A DNA stretch of 64,000 nucleotides from Shimia_B sp038527375. GTDB lineage: Bacteria; Pseudomonadota; Alphaproteobacteria; Rhodobacterales; Rhodobacteraceae. Made by a program: the position numbers and the translations under genes. The notes beneath the pieces are model-generated. The model searched no databases. It was not told the DNA's origin and was given only the letters and a program-made list of their open reading frames with translations. This document shows positions 1 to 7,920 of the stretch, piece by piece (the first letter of the stretch is position 1; every line of letters starts with the position of its first letter). Where the stretch lies: positions 62,001 to 126,000 of the forward strand of contig JBCBFU010000002.1 in the NCBI GenBank assembly GCA_038527375.1, read 5' to 3'.

Positions 1-11
1 CCGGGCATCAG

Positions 12-473
12 ATGGCCGAAACGGACCCGGAACTGGGCGTGAACCTGATGGTGTTTTTCGTCCGGGATTGGGCGGAACTGGGTGAGGTGCCGCATCTGGA
101 TGCGCTGGTGCCGGACCTCGCGCCCCTCTTGGCCCGTTTGCAGGCTGCCGAGGCCAACCAGTACCGCATCTTCCGCTTTGACGAGGCGGGCGCGATCAAG
201 GCCGCTTTTGTGTTCATCCGCATGGATAGCCACATGCAAAGCGTGTCGGCTGATACCTTGTCGCTCAGCCAAGCTGTGCAGACGATCCTATTGTGGTCCG
301 ATACAGCGTTCACCGAGGCATCGCCCCTTGCGGTCACGGGGGAGACCACGATCCTGCGTCCCGATATCGCCGATGTGATCCGCGCGGCCTATGACCCGGT
401 CATGCCTGCGGTCGCCCGCGATCCGAGCCATGCGCTGCGCCTTGCCGCGCGGTTGGGAGCGGGGCGACAATGA
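12..473 (+). CDS. Conserved hypothetical protein, possibly 5'-truncated
   Basis: I do not recognise a named family. The 153-residue product is acidic, with no signal peptide or membrane segment; it looks like a compact soluble cytoplasmic protein. The frame stays open to the left edge of the window, so the ATG at 12 may be internal and the gene may begin outside. Its stop overlaps the ATG of the next gene (ATGA), which suggests translational coupling. It lies just upstream of ybgC-tol-pal. From general knowledge ruvB often lies further upstream in this group, but that cannot be seen here. Confidence 0.7.
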   Translation: MAETDPELGVNLMVFFVRDWAELGEVPHLDALVPDLAPLLARLQAAEANQYRIFRFDEAGAIKAAFVFIRMDSHMQSVSADTLSLSQAVQTILLWSDTAFTEASPLAVTGETTILRPDIADVIRAAYDPVMPAVARDPSHALRLAARLGAGRQ

Positions 474-901
474 ACTGGTTAGCCTATTTTCTAGTCGCTC
501 TTATTGCAGCGATAGCTTGCTTTCCGATTGCTCTGATGCAGGCCTATTTGGCGGCGTTTGTAGGCAATGTCCTGGTGGCTGGCCGTCTGAAGACGACGGA
601 TGATCGCGGACCTCGCGCACTATTCCGAAGATACAATTATGCTTGGTTCATCCCTTCTTTGGTGGCCCTGCTCTTTTTCGAGGAAGGGCGTTCTTACACG
701 TGGCCAGATTGGCAGATCGTCTTGGGATTGATCGCAGTTGTCAGCTTCTTTGTAGGGGCCCTTAGGCTTCTAAAAGACAGTGTCGATCGCAGGTTTGGTC
801 CGTCCCCGCAACGAGAGCGGCGGGCCCGAACTTGGGCGATTGTTGCGTCGCCGCTTGGCGCAATCACGGTTCTCCTTCTTCAGATTGGCAGTGCCCCATG
901 A
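470..901 (+). CDS. Small hypothetical membrane protein, atypical composition
   Basis: A 143-residue protein with about four hydrophobic stretches: residues ~3-36, ~58-70, ~82-100 and ~122-140. The segments between them are basic, so an inner-membrane protein is likely. I recognise no family motif. It starts on ATG inside the stop of the preceding gene, and its TGA overlaps the ybgC start at 898, so all three genes look coupled. Base composition is visibly lower in GC than its neighbours, with codons such as tta, att and cta that are rare nearby. This suggests recent acquisition or relaxed selection. Function unknown. Confidence 0.7.
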   Translation: MNWLAYFLVALIAAIACFPIALMQAYLAAFVGNVLVAGRLKTTDDRGPRALFRRYNYAWFIPSLVALLFFEEGRSYTWPDWQIVLGLIAVVSFFVGALRLLKDSVDRRFGPSPQRERRARTWAIVASPLGAITVLLLQIGSAP

Positions 902-1296
902 CGCACAGCTTTCCGGTGACGGTCTATTACGAAGACACCGACATGGGTGGGATCGTCTATTACGCCAATTACCTGAAATTCATTGAACGGGCGCGGTCCA
1001 CATGGGTGGCGGAATTGGGGGTCGACCAACTGGCCATGAAAGACGCCGGCATTGTCTTTGCCGTGCGCCGGGTCGAGGCGGACTATCTGGCGCCCGCCCG
1101 TCTGGGGGACGAACTGGTCGTGCAGACCGTCGTCACGGGCGCGACACCCGCGCGGTGGGTCCTGAACCAACAGGTTTCGCGGGACGGCACGGTCCTGTTT
1201 GAGGCAATCGTGACCATCGTTGCGATCGGGGATGGGGGGCAACCCGTGCGCCTTCCGGCGGAACTTCGCCAATTTGGGCCTGCGCGCACCCATTGA
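898..1296 (+). CDS. ybgC: Tol-Pal-associated acyl-CoA thioesterase YbgC
   Basis: A 132-residue hotdog-fold thioesterase of the YbgC/4-hydroxybenzoyl-CoA thioesterase family, which hydrolyses acyl-CoA esters in the cytoplasm. The family signature is at residues ~10-24 (YYEDTDMGGIVYYANY), with the catalytic aspartate in the EDTD stretch; length is typical. The frame is open further upstream, but the ATG at 898 gives the usual N-terminus and overlaps the preceding stop as ATGA. It precedes tolQ by 137 bases, the standard position of ybgC at the head of tol-pal clusters. Confidence 0.95.
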   Translation: MTHSFPVTVYYEDTDMGGIVYYANYLKFIERARSTWVAELGVDQLAMKDAGIVFAVRRVEADYLAPARLGDELVVQTVVTGATPARWVLNQQVSRDGTVLFEAIVTIVAIGDGGQPVRLPAELRQFGPARTH

Positions 1297-1433
1297 CGCG
1301 GTGACGACGCCGTGAGCGTTGCCGCGCATGGCGTAGCTTTCCCCTGAAAAACACTCTATACTTATGCCATCCACGGGGCAGCAAAGATCCCGGGACACCC
1401 CCGGAAACACCCGGCACCGGTTGAGGCAGAGGT

Positions 1434-2102
1434 ATGGAAGCAGATTTTTCGATGTGGGCGCTGTTCGCGCGCGCAACAATTACCGTGAAGCTCGTGATGA
1501 TCATGCTGATCGTGGCCTCGGGCTGGTCATGGGCCATCATCATCAACAAGGCCATCGCCTACCGCGCCGCGCGTCGCGAGGCTGCCCGATTTGATCAGGC
1601 ATTCTGGTCGGGGGAGCCGCTGGATGAGCTGTTCGACAGCCTCAACATGACCCCGCGCGGCCCGTCCGAGCGTATCTTTGCCGCGGGCATGATCGAATGG
1701 CGCCGGTCGCACCGTCAAGATGGCGGGCTGATCCCCGGTGCGCAAAGCCGGATTGACCGGTCCATGGATGTGGCGATCGCTAAGGAAAGCGAAACCCTCC
1801 AGAAAGGCGTGCCGGTTCTGGCGACCATCGGGTCGACCGCCCCGTTCGTGGGTCTGTTCGGGACGGTCTGGGGCATCATGAATGCCTTTATCGAAATTGC
1901 CGAGCAGCAGAATACCAACCTCGCCGTCGTGGCCCCCGGTATTGCCGAGGCGCTTCTTGCCACGGGCCTTGGCCTTTTGGCGGCGATCCCGGCGGTTGTG
2001 TTCTACAACAAGCTGTCGGCAGACAGTGACCGGATCGTCGGCGGGTACGAGGCATTTGCCGATGAATTCGCCACGATCCTCAGCCGTCAGTTGGACGCCT
2101 GA
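1434..2102 (+). CDS. tolQ: Tol-Pal proton channel subunit TolQ
   Basis: A 222-residue MotA/TolQ/ExbB-family inner-membrane protein. It has three membrane segments at residues ~18-38, ~125-150 and ~166-192, with a cytoplasmic loop between the first two. The conserved block around residues 131-150 (TIGSTAPFVGLFGTVWGIM) identifies the family. With TolR it forms the proton-driven motor that energises TolA and Pal during outer-membrane constriction at division. The stop is followed two bases later by tolR. ExbB is the alternative, but the tol-pal context decides for TolQ. Confidence 0.97.
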   Translation: MEADFSMWALFARATITVKLVMIMLIVASGWSWAIIINKAIAYRAARREAARFDQAFWSGEPLDELFDSLNMTPRGPSERIFAAGMIEWRRSHRQDGGLIPGAQSRIDRSMDVAIAKESETLQKGVPVLATIGSTAPFVGLFGTVWGIMNAFIEIAEQQNTNLAVVAPGIAEALLATGLGLLAAIPAVVFYNKLSADSDRIVGGYEAFADEFATILSRQLDA

Positions 2103-2104
2103 GC

Positions 2105-2602
2105 ATGGGCGCGGGCGTCGTACAATCTGACAGCTCGGGCGGTCGCCGCGGCAAGCGCCGTCGCGGTCGCGCACGCCCCATGAGCGAGATCAACGTGACG
2201 CCCTTTGTGGATGTCATGCTGGTGCTTCTCATCATCTTCATGGTGTCCGCGCCGCTGTTGACTGTGGGTGTCCCCGTGGAGCTGCCCAAGACAGCAGCCG
2301 GTGCGCTGCCGACCGAGGCGGAGGAGCCTTTGACCATCTCGCTGACGGCAGACGGTGCGATCGTCATCCAAACGACCGAGGTCCCTGAGGGCGAATTCCT
2401 CAGCCGCCTGCGCGGCATCGCGGAAGAGCGCAGTGATAACAAGGTCTTCCTGCGCGCTGACGGGGCCATTCCCTACGAGCGGGTCGTGCAGATCATGGGC
2501 GCGCTCAACAATGGCGGGTTCAGCGATATCGGGTTGGTGACTGACTTGGGCGGGCCGACGCTCGATGGGTCATTGGCCCCAGTCACCTCGGGCGACGGCT
2601 GA
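2105..2602 (+). CDS. tolR: Tol-Pal motor subunit TolR
   Basis: A 165-residue ExbD/TolR-family protein. A basic, glycine-rich cytoplasmic tail (residues 1-25) precedes the signature INVTPFVDVMLVLLIIFMV at residues ~29-47, whose aspartate (D36) is the proton-relay residue. The remainder is the periplasmic domain. It works with TolQ as the stator-like proton channel. It begins two bases after tolQ and is followed by tolA after six, which fits one transcript. Confidence 0.96.
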   Translation: MGAGVVQSDSSGGRRGKRRRGRARPMSEINVTPFVDVMLVLLIIFMVSAPLLTVGVPVELPKTAAGALPTEAEEPLTISLTADGAIVIQTTEVPEGEFLSRLRGIAEERSDNKVFLRADGAIPYERVVQIMGALNNGGFSDIGLVTDLGGPTLDGSLAPVTSGDG

Positions 2603-2608
2603 CACGGC

Positions 2609-3754
2609 ATGAGCGTCGGCGGCTATATCTCTGCGGCGGGTCATGCGGGCCTGTTGGGCTGGTTGTTCCTCGGCATTGGGTTTGATGCCGAGCCGCTCGA
2701 TTTCGAAGTGACCGAGGTTTCGGTGATCTCAGAGGCCGAGTTCGCCGCGCTGACCGCCCCACAGCCCGCGCCGGTGATCGCGCCAGAGACGCCCGTGGCA
2801 CTGCCTGACCCCGACCAAGATATCGAGCCTGTCCCGGAGGTGCCGGCGCCCACGCCAGAGCCAGAACCCGCGCCGCCGCCCCCGCCGCCGCCCACGCCCG
2901 ATCTCGACCCGGTGCCTGACGTTACAACCATCGCGCCCCCCGACGCAGAGGTCGCGGACGCGCCGCCAGTCGTTCCTGATGCGCCTGAAGTGGTCATTCC
3001 CGATCCTGTTCTGCCGCCCTCGGACACGCCCCCGCAGCCCCGTCCGGCCCCGCGCGTGGCGCCCGAGCCTGTGGCGCCGCCCGAACCCGATGCAACCATC
3101 GCCGATGACGTGACCGAGGCCGCTGAACCCGACGCCACCGCCGAGGCCGTGGCGCCCGAGGCCGACGCAACCGCGCCCGAAGAGGCCACGACCGAAATCG
3201 TGACCGAGGCCGAAGAACCGGCGAGTGCGGCCCCGGTTGCGAGCCTCCGACCGCAAGCGCGCCCCTCACGGCCCGCACCCACCGAAACGCCGGAGCCTGA
3301 GACTGAGCCCGAGTCTCAGACAGCGCAATCTGCGTCCGAGCCGTCCGAGGATGACGCGGTCGCGGACGCATTGGCCGAGGCGCTCGCTGCGGATTCATCC
3401 CCGGAACCCGCGCCCGCCGCGCCGACCGGGCCGCCGCTGACGGGCGGGGAACGGGACGCGCTGCGCGTTGCAGTCTCGCGGTGCTGGAACGTGGGCTCGC
3501 TGTCCACGGATGCGCTGGGTACGACCGTGATCGTCGGTGTGGACATGACACCTGACGCGCGGCCCAATACCGGGACGATCCGACTGATTTCGTCCTCTGG
3601 CGGCAGTCAGGCCGCAGCCCAGCAGGCCTATGAAGCGGCGCGCCGCGCAATTATCCGCTGTGGCGCAAAAGGCTTTGACCTGCCGAGCGAGAAATACGAG
3701 CAGTGGAAGTCAATTGAGATGACCTTCAACCCCGAGCAGATGAGGATCAAATGA
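2609..3754 (+). CDS. tolA: TolA, periplasm-spanning proline/alanine-rich protein
   Basis: A 381-residue protein with one N-terminal membrane anchor (residues ~5-24). A long proline-, alanine- and glutamate-rich linker follows (~55-270), including a run of seven prolines near residue 90. The C-terminal domain (~275-381) contains one conserved-looking CW motif (SRCWNVG). TolA links the TolQR motor to TolB and Pal across the periplasm. The helical KA-rich linker of enterobacterial TolA is replaced here by a Pro/Glu-rich one, so identity rests on position, anchor and C-terminal domain. The stop overlaps the tolB start (ATGA). Confidence 0.9.
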   Translation: MSVGGYISAAGHAGLLGWLFLGIGFDAEPLDFEVTEVSVISEAEFAALTAPQPAPVIAPETPVALPDPDQDIEPVPEVPAPTPEPEPAPPPPPPPTPDLDPVPDVTTIAPPDAEVADAPPVVPDAPEVVIPDPVLPPSDTPPQPRPAPRVAPEPVAPPEPDATIADDVTEAAEPDATAEAVAPEADATAPEEATTEIVTEAEEPASAAPVASLRPQARPSRPAPTETPEPETEPESQTAQSASEPSEDDAVADALAEALAADSSPEPAPAAPTGPPLTGGERDALRVAVSRCWNVGSLSTDALGTTVIVGVDMTPDARPNTGTIRLISSSGGSQAAAQQAYEAARRAIIRCGAKGFDLPSEKYEQWKSIEMTFNPEQMRIK

Positions 3755-5067
3755 GGCATCTTCTGATCGCGCTTTGCCTTGCACTGGTGGCCCCGTTCGC
3801 GGCCGCCCAGCAAGGACCGCTTCGCATTGAGATCACCGAAGGCGTGGTCGAACCTTTGACCTTTGCCATCCCGGCGCTCGAGGCCGAAGGGGCCGCAGCC
3901 GCCGAATGGACGGACCGTATCAAAGGCGTGATTGCCGCCGATCTGGCGGGAACGGGTCTGTTCCGCGAAATCCCATCGTCCAGCTTTATCGCCAATCGCA
4001 CCACTTTTGCCGAACCGGTCCGCTATCCCGATTGGCGCGCGATCAATGCGCAGGCCATGATCACGGGCGCGGTCAACGTGGATGCCTCAGGCGCGCTTGT
4101 CGTGAAATTCCGCATCTACGACATCTTTTCCGGTGCTGAGCTGGGGCAGGGACAGCAGTTGGTCGGCACCACGGCCGGCTGGCGGCGCATGGCGCACAAG
4201 GTCGCCGATCAGGTCTATGCCCGGATCACAGGGGAGGCGCCCTATTTCGACAGCCGCGTTGTCTATGTCTCGGAAACGGGGCCCAAGGGCGATCGCCAGC
4301 GGCGGCTTGCGATCATGGATTATGACGGGGCCAATATTCAGTTTCTAACCGATAGCTCCTCGATCGTGTTGAACCCGCGCTTTTCGCCCACGGGCGACCG
4401 GGTGCTCTATACAAGCTACGAGACGGGGTTCCCTCAGATTTACGTGTTGGACGTTGCAACTGTGGGACGGCGCGCGCTGGAAACCGGCGACGGCACGACC
4501 AGCTTTGCCCCGCGCTTTGCGCCCGATGGGCGGCGCGCGGTCTACAGTCTGGAACAGGGCGGCAATAGTGACCTGTTCACAGTCGATATCGCATCGGGTC
4601 AGCGGACGCGCCTGACAAATGCGCCTTCGATTGAAACCGCGCCCAGCTATTCGCCCGACGGCCAGCAGATCGTCTTTGAAAGCGACCGCAGCGGGACGCA
4701 GCAGCTTTATGTCATGCCCGCCTCGGGCGGGGAGCCGCGCCGGATCAGCTTTGGGGACGGGCGCTATTCCACGCCCGTCTGGTCGCCACGGGGTGACTTG
4801 ATCGCGTTCACCAAACAGACCAAAGGCCGCTTTGCCATCGGGGTCATGCGCGTGGACGGGTCCGAGGAACGGTTGCTCAGCGCGTCCCCCCTCGATGAAG
4901 GCCCGACATGGAGCCCGAATGGGCGCGTCATCATGTTCACCCGTGAAACGCTGGGCGAAAACGGCGCGCCGTCGATCTATTCGGTCGATATCTCGGGCCG
5001 CAATTTGCAGCGGCTGGAGCTTCCCAGCGCGGCATCTGATCCCGCATGGGGCCCTTTGCAGCCGTGA
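3751..5067 (+). CDS. tolB: Tol-Pal translocation protein TolB
   Basis: A 438-residue periplasmic protein with a cleavable signal peptide (residues 1-~20, ending FAAAQ). A TolB N-terminal domain follows, then a beta-propeller with repeated PD40-type motifs such as NPRFSPTGDRVLYTS, APRFAPDGRRAVY and PSYSPDGQQIVFESDRSG. It binds Pal and TolA at the outer membrane. Length is normal for the family. It is coupled to tolA by a four-base overlap and lies 59 bases upstream of pal. Confidence 0.97.
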   Translation: MRHLLIALCLALVAPFAAAQQGPLRIEITEGVVEPLTFAIPALEAEGAAAAEWTDRIKGVIAADLAGTGLFREIPSSSFIANRTTFAEPVRYPDWRAINAQAMITGAVNVDASGALVVKFRIYDIFSGAELGQGQQLVGTTAGWRRMAHKVADQVYARITGEAPYFDSRVVYVSETGPKGDRQRRLAIMDYDGANIQFLTDSSSIVLNPRFSPTGDRVLYTSYETGFPQIYVLDVATVGRRALETGDGTTSFAPRFAPDGRRAVYSLEQGGNSDLFTVDIASGQRTRLTNAPSIETAPSYSPDGQQIVFESDRSGTQQLYVMPASGGEPRRISFGDGRYSTPVWSPRGDLIAFTKQTKGRFAIGVMRVDGSEERLLSASPLDEGPTWSPNGRVIMFTRETLGENGAPSIYSVDISGRNLQRLELPSAASDPAWGPLQP

Positions 5068-5126
5068 TAGCCCCGTTTCGGGGAATGTGTTAAAACCGAG
5101 ACCATAGAAAAATAGAAAGCAGTGCG

Positions 5127-5672
5127 ATGAACCCTTTGACCTTTCCCCGCGTGGCCCGGACCGTCGTGGCTTTGTGCACCGTGGCCATCGTATCGGCGTG
5201 TTCGGATGCGAGCCGCTTTGACAGCGCCGCCGACAATGCCGTGGACCTGAATGCAAATGGCGGGATCGGGGCCACGACGCTGGACCCGGCCAGCGATCCG
5301 ACAACGCCCGCCTATTTCCAGCAAACGGTGGGTGACCGGGTCTTGTTCGAGGTCGATCAATCCACGCTGACTGATGTGGGCCGCGCAACCCTGTCGGGGC
5401 AGGCGCAATGGCTTTTGACCAACTCCGATTATCAGGCCGTGATCGAAGGTCACGCGGACGAACAGGGGACGACCGAATACAACCTCGCGCTTAGCGCGCG
5501 GCGCGCGAATGCGGTGCGCGAATTCCTCGTCTCGCAAGGTGTGCCCGGCACGCGCCTGCGCACGGTGCCCTACGGCAAGGAACGCCCGGCGGAACTCTGC
5601 GCCGAAGAGCGGTGCTATTCCGCCAACCGCCGCGCCGTCACGATCATCTCCACAGGGGTTGCCACGTCATGA
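5127..5672 (+). CDS. pal: Peptidoglycan-associated lipoprotein Pal
   Basis: A 181-residue outer-membrane lipoprotein. The signal ends in a lipobox IVSAC with the acylated cysteine at residue 25. The OmpA-like peptidoglycan-binding domain fills the C-terminal half, with the typical GHADEQGTTEYNLALS stretch and the following arginine-rich segment (ARRANAVREFL). It anchors the outer membrane to peptidoglycan and partners TolA and TolB. The stop overlaps the start of the next gene (ATGA at 5669). Confidence 0.97.
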   Translation: MNPLTFPRVARTVVALCTVAIVSACSDASRFDSAADNAVDLNANGGIGATTLDPASDPTTPAYFQQTVGDRVLFEVDQSTLTDVGRATLSGQAQWLLTNSDYQAVIEGHADEQGTTEYNLALSARRANAVREFLVSQGVPGTRLRTVPYGKERPAELCAEERCYSANRRAVTIISTGVATS

Positions 5673-6499
5673 TCCAACGTTGGGGTTGGGCTGCCGTCAC
5701 CTGCCTGGCCTTGTCGGTGGCATGGCCTGTGCCGTCCACCGCGCAGGAGGCCGCAAACGGCCAGACACTGGCCGATATCCGTCAGGAACTGTCGGTGCTC
5801 TTTATCGACTTGCAGCGCCTCAAGCAGGAGTTGTCGACGACCGGTGCGCCGTCCGGTGTGTCCGGCGACACCGTTCTGGACCGGGCGCAGGCGATCGAGA
5901 CACAGTTGCAGCGCCTGACCGCCAAGACCGAGGAACTGGAATTCCGCGTGGACCGGATCGTACAGGATGGCACCAACCGGATTGGCGACCTCGAATTCCG
6001 CCTGTGCGAGTTGGAAGAGGGCTGTGATATTGCGGCCTTGGGCGACACGCCGTCCCTGGGTGGGGTCGATGTAGAGCCGACACCGGTTGCGCCCACGCCA
6101 GACGTCTCTGGCCTGACCGTGAATGAAAACGCCGACTTTGCGCGGGCGCAAGATGCCCTGACGTCTGGGGATTACCGCAGTGCCAGCGATCAATTTGCGG
6201 CCTTCGTGACAACCTATCCCGGTGGTCCCCTGACGATCGATGCACAGTATTATCTGGGGCAGGCACACGAAGGATTGGGAGAGATGCGGGCCGCCGCGCG
6301 CGCCTATCTCGACGCGTTTTCGACAGATCCCGTCGGGCCACGTGCCCCGGACGCGCTGCTGCGGCTCGGCACGTCTTTGGCCGCGCTTGGCCAAACGCCC
6401 GAGGCCTGCGTGACCTTGGGCGAGGTGGGTGCGCGTTTCCCCGGTGGTGAGGCCGCGACGGCGGCGGCTGGCGAACGGAGCCGGCTGGCCTGTGAGTGA
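5669..6499 (+). CDS. cpoB: Tol-Pal system coordinator CpoB (YbgF)
   Basis: A 276-residue secreted periplasmic protein. It has a signal peptide (residues 1-~25, ending PSTAQ), a heptad-rich coiled coil (~30-105, as in TolA-binding trimerisation domains), a linker, and TPR repeats (~150-276) in the usual YbgF arrangement. CpoB coordinates outer-membrane constriction with peptidoglycan synthesis. The frame is open upstream, but the ATG at 5669, overlapping the pal stop, gives a proper signal peptide. It ends inside the GTG start of tilS. Confidence 0.93.
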   Translation: MIQRWGWAAVTCLALSVAWPVPSTAQEAANGQTLADIRQELSVLFIDLQRLKQELSTTGAPSGVSGDTVLDRAQAIETQLQRLTAKTEELEFRVDRIVQDGTNRIGDLEFRLCELEEGCDIAALGDTPSLGGVDVEPTPVAPTPDVSGLTVNENADFARAQDALTSGDYRSASDQFAAFVTTYPGGPLTIDAQYYLGQAHEGLGEMRAAARAYLDAFSTDPVGPRAPDALLRLGTSLAALGQTPEACVTLGEVGARFPGGEAATAAAGERSRLACE

Positions 6500-7827
6500 C
6501 GCCGCGGGCGGAGCTTGGGATGACTGACCTGCCGGGGGCGAACCTCCAAAAGGCTTTTGCCGATGAAATGGGCCGATTGCTTGGCCCGGAATTCCCGAAA
6601 CATCTGATCCTCGCCGTGTCGGGCGGGGGCGACAGCATGGCGATGCTCTACCTCGCGGCCCCTTGGGCGCGGGTCATGGGGATCACGCTTTATGTCTGCA
6701 CCGTCGACCACGGCTTGCGGCCCGAGGCGAAAGATGAGGCCTCGTTGGTCGCACGGGCTTGCAAGGAACTGGGGCTCTATCACCAGACCCTGACTTGGGC
6801 ATGGGATGGCACCGGCAACGTGCAGGAGGCCGCGCGCGAGGCCCGGCTGGACCTGATCAATCGCTGGCGCGGCACGGTCAATCACGTGCTCATGGCCCAT
6901 ACCCAAGACGATCAGGCAGAGACGTTTTTGATGCGTCTGGCGCGCGGGTCCGGGGTGGACGGTTTGTCGGCCATGGCCCCCTCTCGGCAGGTGCCTTTGG
7001 GTCCGACACGCACGCCGCTGGCGCAGGTGCCCGACGGTCCACCATGGCCCGCAACGATGGACGGGCGGATGTTCCTGCTGCGCCCGCTTCTGGCCGCGCG
7101 GCGCGCAGACCTGCGGCACTTCTTGAATGTGCTGAAGATTGAGTATGCAAACGACCCCTCGAACGAGGACCCCGCCTATGACCGCGTGAAGATGCGGCAG
7201 GCCCAACCGGCGTTGGACGCGCTTGGCCTCAGTGTCCCGCGCTTGGCGGCAACGGCGGGTCGGCTCACGCGCGCGCGGGAGGTCTTGGAACGCCGCGCCT
7301 TGGAGGCTGACGCGCTGTGCCGGGACGGGGCGGTGCCGCTTGTCTCCGATGTGCCGTTTGATCGTGACGCTTTTGCGGGGATCGAGCGCGAGACGCAGCT
7401 TCGCCTGTTGGCCGCCGCACTGCAATTCGTGGGGGGTGAGGATCGCCGACCGCGCTTGCAGGCGTTGGAGGGCGCCCTTGATCGCGCGCTTGCGGGCGGT
7501 GCGTCGACCCTGCATGGCGGTTACGTTTATCCCCACGGCGGGACACTTTACGTTTGCCCCGAATACGCGCGTGTTGCGGAAACGCGTCCCCACAATGGGC
7601 TCTGGCGGGGATATCTGCGGGTCGGGGACATTGATGTGCGTGCCTTGGGGGAGGCGGGGGCGGCGCAGCTCCGCGATCTCACCGACTTACCGGCCCGGGT
7701 GCTGTGGCCTGCCCCGGCGGTGTGGGATGGCGACCGCGTCACGGGCTGCCCACGTATCGGATTTGGCACCGTCTGGCGCCCGTCCGTTGATGCGACACAA
7801 TACCGTCGATTTCTGGCATCGCATTGA
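6496..7827 (+). CDS. tilS: tRNA(Ile)-lysidine synthetase TilS
   Basis: A cytoplasmic ATP-dependent enzyme that converts the wobble C34 of the minor AUA-reading tRNA-Ile to lysidine. The PP-loop signature SGGGDS is at residues 42-47, and DDQAETFLMRLARGSG follows in the expected place. The C-terminal half is divergent, as usual. Length with the GTG start at 6496 is 443 residues; an ATG eight codons in (6520) is a possible alternative. The GTG overlaps the cpoB stop (GTGA), which favours it. TilS followed by FtsH is a common bacterial order. Confidence 0.96.
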   Translation: MTPRAELGMTDLPGANLQKAFADEMGRLLGPEFPKHLILAVSGGGDSMAMLYLAAPWARVMGITLYVCTVDHGLRPEAKDEASLVARACKELGLYHQTLTWAWDGTGNVQEAAREARLDLINRWRGTVNHVLMAHTQDDQAETFLMRLARGSGVDGLSAMAPSRQVPLGPTRTPLAQVPDGPPWPATMDGRMFLLRPLLAARRADLRHFLNVLKIEYANDPSNEDPAYDRVKMRQAQPALDALGLSVPRLAATAGRLTRAREVLERRALEADALCRDGAVPLVSDVPFDRDAFAGIERETQLRLLAAALQFVGGEDRRPRLQALEGALDRALAGGASTLHGGYVYPHGGTLYVCPEYARVAETRPHNGLWRGYLRVGDIDVRALGEAGAAQLRDLTDLPARVLWPAPAVWDGDRVTGCPRIGFGTVWRPSVDATQYRRFLASH

Positions 7828-7920
7828 AGATCGGGGTCAAACGTTTATCTTGATCCCTAACCGCCTGCTGCAGTGCTTGCAGCGGACGTCCCCGTTATCC
7901 CCCGCAAGGAGGCCTAAGCC

